A stretch of DNA of 7,592 nucleotides, taken from assembly GCA_002692605.1 (NCBI GenBank), contig NZLE01000113.1, forward strand, positions 1 to 7,592, in the 5' to 3' direction. The position numbers and the translations under genes were made by a program. Positions 1 to 6,010 of the stretch are shown here, piece after piece; the first letter of the stretch is position 1; every line of letters starts with the position of its first letter. Origin of the DNA: Opitutia bacterium (GTDB taxonomy: Bacteria > Verrucomicrobiota > Verrucomicrobiia > Opitutales > Seribacteraceae). The notes below the pieces were generated by a model. That model was given only the letters and a program-made list of their open reading frames with translations, was not told where the DNA came from and searched no databases.

Positions 1-918
1 CGCCATAATTGCTAAGTCGGGAAATTCTCTTCGCAAACTTGCGGTAACTGCGCCGACGTCCTTGGTATGACCGTGGGCGGTTGAGACTGCTATCATGTCC
101 AATCCCTGTTCAACCATTTCCTGAACGTGTTCATGAAGCGATTGGCTGTCAATTTCCCCATCGGGAGTACGCGGCACCGAGACGGCTGCTCCGCATAAAA
201 GTCGGAAGTTCTCATCACGAGCAGGCTTTAGGTGATTACTGCTTTCTCCAATAATTCTTTCAATGTCACTTAAGGTGTATAAGCCACGCAGTCGGTCCGA
301 ACCATCAACGACAAGGAGTTTGTGAATTCCCATGTGCTTGCTGAAGAACCTATCCGCAGTTTCTATGGGATCAGCCCCAACTTCTGATTCACGAATCGAG
401 TAGACTTCATTTCTTTGCAACATACCTTCGGTCACTTTTCGATCGCGATACCTCTCCTTTACGACTCTACCTGGAAGCAATCCCAGCAATTTGCCTTCAT
501 CATCCACGATAGGAAAGGTACGAAACTGAAAGCTTTTTTCCTGGATCAACGCAAGGACGTCACCCACTAACTTGTCCGCCGTGATCGTTATGGGATCCTG
601 GATGAGACCGTGAACGTGATACTTGACCCTAGCAACTTCCTTAACTTGTTGGCGTTGGCTCATGTTATAGTGAATCATGCCAATGCCACCGCATAAGGCC
701 ATGGCTATGGCCATATCAGATTCCGTGACTGTGTCCATGTCTGAGGAGATGATCGGAATGCTCAGACTTATCGATTCCGCAAGGGAAGTTTTTAGGTCCG
801 TGCCAGAAGGCGTGACTTCTGAAAAACGAGTGGCAAGTGACAAATCGTCGAAGGTAAGACCCGTAGGTTTGGCGAGTTCAAAAAACTCATCTGCAGGAAG
901 GTAAATTTCGTTATCCAT
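1..918 (-). CDS. guaB: IMP dehydrogenase-like protein with two CBS domains (3' end outside window)
   Basis: IMP dehydrogenase oxidises IMP to XMP with NAD+, the committed step of guanine nucleotide synthesis in the cytoplasm. The 306 codons present are the N-terminal part; the family is usually about 490 residues. Residues 20-36 (GLTFDD then SEVTP) and 54-66 (PIISSDMDTVTES) match the start of the catalytic barrel, followed by GGIGMIHYNMS at 78-88. Two CBS domains fill about 101-160 and 164-222, and the barrel resumes at LLCGAAVSV (240-248). AHGHT (281-285) follows the usual cofactor motif, but the Asp normally three residues before that His is Ser279. The catalytic Cys loop and flap would lie beyond base 1. 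The ATG at 918 puts GLTFDD about 20 residues in, as expected; no strong Shine-Dalgarno precedes it. It is transcribed away from menC. GMP reductase is less likely because CBS domains are present. Family assignment is firm; true IMPDH activity is slightly less so because of Ser279. Confidence 0.9.
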   Translation of the reverse strand, partial: MDNEIYLPADEFFELAKPTGLTFDDLSLATRFSEVTPSGTDLKTSLAESISLSIPIISSDMDTVTESDMAIAMALCGGIGMIHYNMSQRQQVKEVARVKYHVHGLIQDPITITADKLVGDVLALIQEKSFQFRTFPIVDDEGKLLGLLPGRVVKERYRDRKVTEGMLQRNEVYSIRESEVGADPIETADRFFSKHMGIHKLLVVDGSDRLRGLYTLSDIERIIGESSNHLKPARDENFRLLCGAAVSVPRTPDGEIDSQSLHEHVQEMVEQGLDMIAVSTAHGHTKDVGAVTASLRREFPDLAIMA

Positions 919-948
919 TATTGATGCTTTTGTCTAGGGTAGACTCAC

Positions 949-954
949 TATTAT
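949..954 (+). promoter_or_regulatory. Candidate -10 element for menC-menE
   Basis: TATTAT matches the -10 consensus at five of six positions and lies about 35 bases before the menC ATG at 990, so a transcript would begin near 961 with a leader of about 29 bases. I see no good -35 box at normal spacing (TTGTCT at 930-935 is too close, TTGATG at 921-926 too far) and no extended -10 TG. It almost coincides with the guaB -10 on the opposite strand. The call is weak by itself. Confidence 0.3.
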
Positions 955-980
955 ATGTTACAAACAGAGCATCTTCTCAA
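950..980 (-). promoter_or_regulatory. Candidate promoter for guaB
   Basis: Read on the minus strand there is a perfect TATAAT (plus-strand 950-955). A TTGAGA (plus-strand 975-980) lies 19 bases upstream as a possible -35 element; that spacing is on the long side. Transcription would start near 943, giving a leader of about 25 bases before the guaB ATG at 918. The -35 box overlaps the ribosome binding site of menC on the other strand. The call rests on consensus matching only. Confidence 0.45.
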
Positions 981-982
981 GG
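979..982 (+). promoter_or_regulatory. Ribosome binding site that sets the menC start
   Basis: AAGG ends seven bases before the ATG at 990. The same frame is open upstream to a TTG at 921 and an ATG at 924, but those have no comparable site. They would also add 22-23 residues with no family counterpart, and would start transcription inside or at the edge of guaB. This site therefore favours 990. Confidence 0.6.
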
Positions 983-989
983 TTATTCC

Positions 990-1940
990 ATGAACGAAGT
1001 AAGACACTTTCACCATATTAAGCAAAAATTCTCTCAGCCGATCATCAATTCTTACGGGAAATGGTCCGAACGGGAAAGCATAGTGCTTTTTACCCAGTTT
1101 CATGATGGATCGATTGCTTTTGGGGAAGTAACCCCAACACCGGGCTTTCTTTCTTTGGATTTTGAAAATGCAATTCAAGAGTCCAAGAAATGGGTAGCCG
1201 GACAAGATCTTCATGAAGATTCTCCCCTGGCTCCCGCATTGAATTGTCTGCGTGCAGAGTTTTGGAACCCATCATGGATTCCGGAAAGAAAAGAGATTCG
1301 AAAATGCCGATTGTTCTTCAACAATAAGTCATCCGTTTATTCGGGAGGAACCGTGAAGCGAAAAGTAGGTTTGCTTCCCGAAGGGGAGGAAATTCCAATG
1401 GTCAAGGATTGGGTGAGTAAACTTCCTGCAAATTCAAGTGTACGATTGGACCCCAATCAATCATTGGATTCATCTTCCTTGAAACGATGGATAGATGCCT
1501 TTTGCGAAGAAGAGAAAATACAGTTTATCGAACAGCCTATGCCTCACTCTCGACTTGATGAGATGTTTGAAATGGCGATGGATTCTCCGGTTCCCTTAGC
1601 CTTGGACGAGAGTATTATTGAAATCGGATGCATGCAGAAAGTGAATAGGATCAATTGGAACGGTTATTTTGTTATAAAACCATCTCTTCTCAAGGATTGG
1701 AGCGGTACGATCGATTTTATTCGTGAAAATCCTAACAAATCGGTCTTATCAACGGTTTTTGAAAGTTCGTTTGGTTACGAGGCCTTGGCCAGATGTTGCT
1801 CCTTTTCTCTGCTTGATGCCGGTATTGAGAGAAAAGTTTATGAGGGCGGTCACCAAGAATTCCCTGAGCATCATAAGGATTGCATTTCTTTGCCATGCAT
1901 TGCCAACCAAAGGTTGCTTGCATTGTGGAATTCGCTATGA
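990..1940 (+). CDS. menC: o-Succinylbenzoate synthase (enolase superfamily)
   Basis: MenC dehydrates SHCHC to o-succinylbenzoate, the aromatic-ring-forming step of classical menaquinone synthesis, in the cytoplasm with Mg2+. The 316-residue protein is close to the usual 320-370. The capping domain (about 1-95) opens with a typical segment ending in GKWSERES (23-30) and GEVTPTPGF (45-53). The barrel carries the full enolase-superfamily residue set: the K-x-K pair Lys123/Lys125 (KRKVG), the metal ligands Asp154 (RLDPNQ), Glu181 (FIEQP) and Asp206 (ALDES), and Lys230 (VIKPSLL). Their spacing (27, 25, 24) matches MenC. The start at 990 was chosen over in-frame TTG 921 and ATG 924 because of the AAGG seven bases upstream and the fit to the family N-terminus. 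The stop overlaps the menE start (ATGA). Dipeptide epimerase or N-succinylamino acid racemase is an alternative within the superfamily, but the menE neighbour argues for MenC. Confidence 0.93.
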   Translation: MNEVRHFHHIKQKFSQPIINSYGKWSERESIVLFTQFHDGSIAFGEVTPTPGFLSLDFENAIQESKKWVAGQDLHEDSPLAPALNCLRAEFWNPSWIPERKEIRKCRLFFNNKSSVYSGGTVKRKVGLLPEGEEIPMVKDWVSKLPANSSVRLDPNQSLDSSSLKRWIDAFCEEEKIQFIEQPMPHSRLDEMFEMAMDSPVPLALDESIIEIGCMQKVNRINWNGYFVIKPSLLKDWSGTIDFIRENPNKSVLSTVFESSFGYEALARCCSFSLLDAGIERKVYEGGHQEFPEHHKDCISLPCIANQRLLALWNSL

Positions 1941-3076
1941 ACCGAATGCCATATCCCAGAGACGAAGATTGGATCCATCCTTCCAATAACCGAAAAAACC
2001 TTCAACTTTCCTATGCCAGGTCGGCTATAAGCCAATTGTCGAAGGGGCATTCTGTTTGTTTTACTGGCCCTGCGCCCTTGCAAGTCGCTCAGATTGATGA
2101 GAAAACTCTTCCTGATCAACAAAAGCTTGTTTTTGGGACTGGGGGCACGACGGGTAAGCCCAAACGAGTCATTCATCTCGAGTCTTCGTTATCAAGCGCG
2201 GTCGATGCATTGACCTCCAGGGTAGGGGAGGAATCTTTTTCATTCGTCAACTGTCTCCCATTGAACCATGTCGGAGGTTGGATGCAGATTGAAAGAGCCA
2301 TCAGAACTAAGGGTCAGGTGTTCTTTTGTTCTCACAAGGATTTGACCGGACAGGTCTCCAAGTCTATCACGCAGGGGAAATGGTTGTCTTTGGTTCCTAC
2401 TCAATTGCACTTTTTGGTTTCGAGTCCTTTTGCTTGTGAAAGCTTACGGGCTTGCAAGGGAATTCTCGTAGGCGGTGCCGCACTCAGTGAGGAACTCTCC
2501 CAGAAATGTAGAGATCTTCAACTTCCGGTCTACCCGACTTACGGCATGACTGAAACGGCAGGTATGGTCACCTTGCTTGACGCGGATGATTTTTTGAATG
2601 GCAATTCCAGTGTCGGCTTTTCGTTGCCCCATGCCGAGCTAGGTTTGCAAGGGAACGTAAATCGCATAGCCATAAAATCCCAAAGCCTATGTCTTGCAAG
2701 GGAAGGGGTGGTTTTCGAGCCCAATCATTGGTACCTATCCGATGATTTTGGAATGCAAGATCAACAAGGCCACTGGTTCGTTCTCGGTCGTTTGGATCGA
2801 ATGATCAAAACGGGAGGGGAAATGGTTAATCCTGCGATTGTCGAAAAGATCATAATGAGAAATCCTGAGGTTCGAGAATGCTCCGTCGTTGCTGAAAGAG
2901 ACGAAAGGTGGGGAGAGGTCGTTACGGCATGGATTGCCCCCGGAAACTTAAGTGAGAACTCAATAAGAGATAACTTGAAAGGTCATTTGCAAGACCATGA
3001 AATTCCAAAGAAATGGTACATGGTGGACGAACTCCCTCGATCGGATTCGGGGATGTCCAATCGATTGACCGAATAG
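1937..3076 (+). CDS. menE: o-Succinylbenzoate-CoA ligase (ANL superfamily), lacking the A10 lysine
   Basis: MenE activates o-succinylbenzoate with ATP and CoA to OSB-CoA, the substrate of naphthoate synthase MenB. The 379-residue protein shows the adenylate-forming motifs in order: phosphate loop GTGGTTGKPK (67-76), YGMTET (202-207), SDD (268-270), and GRLDRMIKTGGEMVNP (284-299) at the hinge to the C-terminal lid. The lid ends LPRSDSGMSNRL; the family normally has SGK here, so Met373 replaces the lysine needed for adenylation. Only about 66 residues precede the phosphate loop, far fewer than in the E. coli enzyme (about 450 residues), so the first N-terminal subdomain is reduced, as in other short MenE proteins. 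The ATG at 1937 overlaps the menC stop (ATGA), with GGA seven bases upstream, implying translational coupling; upstream in-frame ATGs lie inside menC. The family and pathway assignment is strong, helped by menC; the activity of this copy is uncertain because of Met373. Confidence 0.9.
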   Translation: MNRMPYPRDEDWIHPSNNRKNLQLSYARSAISQLSKGHSVCFTGPAPLQVAQIDEKTLPDQQKLVFGTGGTTGKPKRVIHLESSLSSAVDALTSRVGEESFSFVNCLPLNHVGGWMQIERAIRTKGQVFFCSHKDLTGQVSKSITQGKWLSLVPTQLHFLVSSPFACESLRACKGILVGGAALSEELSQKCRDLQLPVYPTYGMTETAGMVTLLDADDFLNGNSSVGFSLPHAELGLQGNVNRIAIKSQSLCLAREGVVFEPNHWYLSDDFGMQDQQGHWFVLGRLDRMIKTGGEMVNPAIVEKIIMRNPEVRECSVVAERDERWGEVVTAWIAPGNLSENSIRDNLKGHLQDHEIPKKWYMVDELPRSDSGMSNRLTE

Positions 3077-3652
3077 TTAGATTTTGGAAACGATCTCGTC
3101 CGCCAAACCGTATTCGATGGCCTCTTGGGCGTTCAGATAAAAATCTCGATCCGTATCCTGCTGGATTTTTTCAAGGGGTTGTCCGGATGTTTCCGAGAGA
3201 ATGCCATTGAGCTCTTCTCTGAGCTTTTCCATTTCTTGGGCCTGAATATTGATATCCACCGCTGCGGCAACCATCCTTCCGGTAATCAGGGGCTGATGTA
3301 TGAGAACCCGTGAATGAGGATAAAGCAATCTACGACCTTTCGTTGCCCCGCATAACAAAATTGAACCCATGCTCGCCGCCATGCCCGTGACAACCACCGC
3401 TATGGGAGAGCTGATGAGTTGCATGGTGTCATAGATTGCCATACCTGCGGTGATTGAACCACCGGGTGAATTGATATAAAAGGTGATTTCCTTGCCAGGG
3501 TCATTGGCTTCCAAGAACAATAGCTTTTCAGTCAGGTCCCTAGCCGAGCGGTCACTGACTTCTCCCCAAAGGAAGATTTTTCTCTCTTCAAGAAATTTAC
3601 TCTGTATGATTTCCGCAACGGAATTAGTTTTTTTATCTTTTTCTTCGCTCAT
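3077..3652 (-). CDS. clpP: ATP-dependent Clp protease proteolytic subunit (divergent type)
   Basis: ClpP is the self-compartmentalising serine peptidase that degrades proteins unfolded by ClpX or ClpA/ClpC in the cytoplasm. The 191 residues are normal length. The oxyanion strand YINSPGGSITAGMAIYDTM (59-77) is canonical. The catalytic triad is Ser94 (MAASMGS), His119 (LIHQPL) and Asp170 (DTDRD), so the enzyme should be active. Two departures stand out. The N-terminus goes straight to FLEERKIFLWGEV (20-32) without the RGER...YDIYSRLL axial-pore segment of classical ClpP. The stretch after HQPL also lacks the usual GGxxGQAxD pattern and is about two residues longer. This suggests a second-type ClpP paralog that may pair with another subunit. 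GAAAG sits eight bases before the ATG. It follows rpiB by 33 bases and is last in the suf operon; its TAA directly abuts the menE stop. Confidence 0.95.
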   Translation of the reverse strand: MSEEKDKKTNSVAEIIQSKFLEERKIFLWGEVSDRSARDLTEKLLFLEANDPGKEITFYINSPGGSITAGMAIYDTMQLISSPIAVVVTGMAASMGSILLCGATKGRRLLYPHSRVLIHQPLITGRMVAAAVDINIQAQEMEKLREELNGILSETSGQPLEKIQQDTDRDFYLNAQEAIEYGLADEIVSKI

Positions 3653-3685
3653 TCAATAAACTTTCAAGTGAAACAGTATCTGATC

Positions 3686-4138
3686 CTAGGACTCAAGCAT
3701 ACGGATTCTGCGTAGATGTCTTCCCTCTTCGAAAGTAGCGTTTATCCAAGCTTTTACAATTTCCAAGGTCAGCTGCAGTGATACTTGTCTTTGACCAATG
3801 GAGATTACATTAGCGTCGTTGTGTTCTTTTGCAAGCTTAGCCGTTTCCAAATTCCAACAAAGAGCGCACCGTACGCCTTTGATCTTGTTGGCTGCCATGG
3901 CTTCACCATTGCCGCTTCCACCAAAGACAACGCCAAGGTCGCAAAGCTTTTTTGCGACTGCTTCGGCCGCTGGCCTTACGAATTCCGGATAATCCACGGA
4001 GTCTTCCGAGAAAGCCCCGAAATCCTTCGTCTCATGGCCCAGCGAATGCAGCATTTGCTTTACGGCTTCCTTATGCGTGAAGCCTGCATGATCGGTGCCC
4101 AGCGCAATTCGAAGGGCTGTTGTTGATTCTGTGGGCAT
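3686..4138 (-). CDS. rpiB: Ribose-5-phosphate isomerase B (RpiB/LacAB family, Glu-type active site)
   Basis: RpiB interconverts ribose 5-phosphate and ribulose 5-phosphate in the non-oxidative pentose phosphate pathway. The 150-residue protein is typical length. It shows GTDHAGF (14-20), DSVDYPEF (46-53), GGSGNGEAMAANKIKG (73-88), EHNDAN (105-110) and GRHLRRI near the end, supplying the phosphate- and substrate-binding His, Asn and Arg residues. Enterobacterial RpiB has a catalytic Cys in a CGTGxG loop. Here the loop is GGSGNGE, the form known from Mycobacterium, in which the Glu (here Glu79) is the catalytic base. The ATG at 4138 lies eight residues before the first beta strand (LRIALGTDHAG); no clear Shine-Dalgarno precedes it. 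It is 57 bases after sufT and 33 before clpP, in the same direction. Galactose-6-phosphate isomerase subunits are relatives, but there is no sugar-utilisation context. Confidence 0.95.
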   Translation of the reverse strand: MPTESTTALRIALGTDHAGFTHKEAVKQMLHSLGHETKDFGAFSEDSVDYPEFVRPAAEAVAKKLCDLGVVFGGSGNGEAMAANKIKGVRCALCWNLETAKLAKEHNDANVISIGQRQVSLQLTLEIVKAWINATFEEGRHLRRIRMLES

Positions 4139-4195
4139 GGTGGAAGGCTAGAATCTGGTAATAAGCAAAGATGACAAGAGCAAAAGAAGAAAGGC

Positions 4196-4747
4196 CTAAA
4201 GTAAGCCCAATTCCATTTTGCCTTCTTCTGAAATCAAATCCTGAGACCATGGAGGGTCCCATACGATTTCCACTTCTGCGTCGTCAATGCCGTTGAGTTC
4301 CAATACCTTTCCTTTGACGTCTTCTGCAATCACCGGGCCCATTCCGCATCCTGGTGCCGTAAGTGTCAAATCCACAAAGGCAATTCGGCCACGATCCTTG
4401 GTCTCTTCGATCTCAATTCGGTAGATTAATCCCAAATCAACGACGTTTACGGGGATTTCCGGATCGAAAACGGCACGCAGATTTTCTCTGATTTCATCGG
4501 TGCTTGCAGGTTTTGAATTGTCTTTTATGGGCTTGGCGGAATTCTCCGCTACCGATTCGCCGAGGGCATCGGCATCTTTGGCGGCAATACGATACATACC
4601 CTGCAAAGTCATAACCGTGAAGTTACCTCCCAGACGATGAGTAATCGTCACTTTTTCTCCACTGCCCAACGTGAATTCCTCTCCATGAGGAATGAGAGTT
4701 GCATTAACGTCTCGGGTTAATTCGACTTCTTCTTGTGAATGGCTCAT
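4196..4747 (-). CDS. sufT: Fe-S cluster assembly accessory protein SufT (MIP18/DUF59 domain)
   Basis: SufT helps mature Fe-S proteins, probably by passing clusters from the SUF scaffold. The 183 residues form the two-part SufT layout. The N-terminal SufT-specific domain (about 7-66) has TRDVNATLIPHG, ITHRLGGNFTV and the ending KDADALG. After a polar linker (about 67-82), a MIP18/DUF59 domain (83-183) carries FDPEIPVNVVDLGLIY (94-109), TAPGCGMG (130-137) with the conserved Cys134, and VWDPPWSQDLIS (162-173). Family members often have Cys where this protein has Val14 after RD, from memory of the family. It starts six bases after the sufD stop with only a weak purine run (AAAAAG) before the ATG, so translation is probably coupled to sufD. 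Position directly behind sufBD supports the assignment over a phenylacetate-pathway PaaD, which lacks the N-terminal domain. Confidence 0.94.
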   Translation of the reverse strand: MSHSQEEVELTRDVNATLIPHGEEFTLGSGEKVTITHRLGGNFTVMTLQGMYRIAAKDADALGESVAENSAKPIKDNSKPASTDEIRENLRAVFDPEIPVNVVDLGLIYRIEIEETKDRGRIAFVDLTLTAPGCGMGPVIAEDVKGKVLELNGIDDAEVEIVWDPPWSQDLISEEGKMELGLL

Positions 4748-4753
4748 CTTTTT

Positions 4754-6001
4754 CTAAGAAATAAATTTTTGGGTTATGAGATTTCTTGCTAGCTCTAGCT
4801 GTTCATCAAGCCCGATTTCCTCTACTATTTCTTCGAAAAAACCGAGTGCGATTAGCTTTTCGGCGTTCTTTTTTTTGATTCCACGACTTAGTAGATAAAA
4901 GAGCTCCTGTTCATCTATCCGACTTGTTGTGGCGCCATGACTACACTTGACTTCGTTCGCTGAAATTTCCAACCCCGGCATGGAATCGGCTTCCGCCTCA
5001 TCACTCATCAGAAGGTTTCGATTGGTTTGCAAGGCATCCGTGAAACGGGCTTCGTTTTCAACTTTGATCATTCCGGAAAAGATCGATTTCGATTGATCCA
5101 GCAAAGCGTTTTTACAAACTAAATTGCTTCGTCCATTGGATGCCAAATGGTGCTGCATGGTTCTCAAATCGATCAATTGGTCACGCTGACCGAGGGCAAG
5201 AGAAAAGTTTTCAAATTCTGCACCACTTTTCAGTATTGAGCCCTTCGTTTCCAACCTTGCTTCAGCGCACCCCAAGTGAAGGGAGACGTTGGTGAGTTTG
5301 GAATCTTTCATCAGGTCGAAGTTTTCGAGGTTATGCAAGGTGACCTTGGAATTGAAGTCTTGGATAAGGATTCTCCGCAGTTTTGCCCCTTCCCCAATAA
5401 TTGCATTGGTCACATTTGTAACGAAACCTCCGGATGCATTGGACTCCGACGACATTCTTTCTACGAGTGTAACTTCGGAATGAGGTTCCAATACAATAAG
5501 GTTTCTTGAAAAGCCGACTTCTCCTCCAGGTGGGTTTGTATGCTCTACAAAGAGTGGATTGCTAGAGCATACGCCCTGATCGACTTTCAGGAAGTAACCG
5601 GATTCCGCAAAGGTCGAAGCGAGAAGGAAACTTTCGTCTGCGCCTAGATTCGGTCCTTTCAGCTTAGGCAGCACGGATAATGAATCCGGTTCCTGCAAAA
5701 TCATTTTGTCCAGAGTGCCGAGAATTAAGCCCTTTTGCTCCGAATCTTTGACGCTAACGCTGAGGTTTGATTCCAAGACTTTTTCAACTTTGGAGTAGTC
5801 CAGGCGGTTTCGGGATGAAAAACGCCATCTCTCGTCTTTAAAGCCCTGATCACTCAACTGAATGAAATTTTCCCACTTATCTTTCCTGAAGTCTCCGAAC
5901 CATCCCGGTTCCCAAGATCTTCTCTCCAAGAATCTCTTGAAAAATTCTTTGGAATTGAAATTTGGATCGGACAAAAACAAAGAGGCTGTTTTGTTTTTCA
6001 T
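4754..6001 (-). CDS. sufD: Fe-S cluster assembly protein SufD
   Basis: SufD pairs with SufB, and with a SufC ATPase dimer forms the SufBC2D scaffold that builds Fe-S clusters in the cytoplasm. The 415 residues fit the family (about 420). The variable N-terminal helical part occupies about 1-120. The beta-helix core runs about 145-330 with typical stretches such as NLIVLEPHSEVTLVER (167-182). The C-terminal signature VKCSHGATTSRIDEQELFYL (351-370) supplies Cys353 and His355; the His corresponds to the SufD histidine implicated in cluster formation in E. coli. The helical tail closes with RNLITQKFIS. An AAGG that overlaps the sufB stop codon lies five bases before the ATG at 6001, supporting this start and coupled translation. 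It is seven bases after sufB and six before sufT. SufB itself is the only close relative and is separately present. Confidence 0.96.
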   Translation of the reverse strand: MKNKTASLFLSDPNFNSKEFFKRFLERRSWEPGWFGDFRKDKWENFIQLSDQGFKDERWRFSSRNRLDYSKVEKVLESNLSVSVKDSEQKGLILGTLDKMILQEPDSLSVLPKLKGPNLGADESFLLASTFAESGYFLKVDQGVCSSNPLFVEHTNPPGGEVGFSRNLIVLEPHSEVTLVERMSSESNASGGFVTNVTNAIIGEGAKLRRILIQDFNSKVTLHNLENFDLMKDSKLTNVSLHLGCAEARLETKGSILKSGAEFENFSLALGQRDQLIDLRTMQHHLASNGRSNLVCKNALLDQSKSIFSGMIKVENEARFTDALQTNRNLLMSDEAEADSMPGLEISANEVKCSHGATTSRIDEQELFYLLSRGIKKKNAEKLIALGFFEEIVEEIGLDEQLELARNLITQKFIS

Positions 6002-6006
6002 AAATG

Positions 6007-6010
6007 CCTT
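6007..6010 (-). promoter_or_regulatory. sufD ribosome binding site overlapping the sufB stop
   Basis: On the minus strand AAGG lies five bases upstream of the sufD ATG, and its first two bases are the last two of the sufB TAA (plus-strand 6009-6011). A ribosome finishing sufB therefore stops on the sufD initiation site, a typical arrangement for keeping SufB and SufD in equal amounts. Confidence 0.6.

Noticed and set aside
677..904. Plus-strand 75-codon frame opposite the guaB start
   Set aside because: It is antisense to the conserved GLTFDD and DMDTVTE region of guaB, with no support of its own.
921..989. Longer menC starting at TTG 921 or ATG 924
   Set aside because: The extra residues have no family match, there is no ribosome binding site, and the start would nearly touch the guaB start and precede the candidate promoter. 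ATG 990 fits better.
1880..1936. Longer menE starting at ATG 1880
   Set aside because: This would add 19 residues lying wholly within the menC coding sequence. The ATGA overlap at 1937 with GGA seven bases upstream is the more usual arrangement.
3785..4126. Open frame of 113 codons on the plus strand inside rpiB
   Set aside because: It is wholly antisense to a well-conserved RpiB and has no independent evidence.
4139..4195. Possible terminator or internal promoter between sufT and rpiB
   Set aside because: It is pyrimidine-rich on the coding strand, but I find no stem-loop plus T-run and no convincing -35/-10 pair.
4071..4262. Minus-strand 63-codon frame bridging sufT, the 57-base gap and rpiB, with a hydrophobic stretch resembling a membrane segment
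   Set aside because: Most of it overlaps the conserved ends of sufT and rpiB in another frame, and no ribosome binding site or family resemblance is visible. The hydrophobic run is probably chance.
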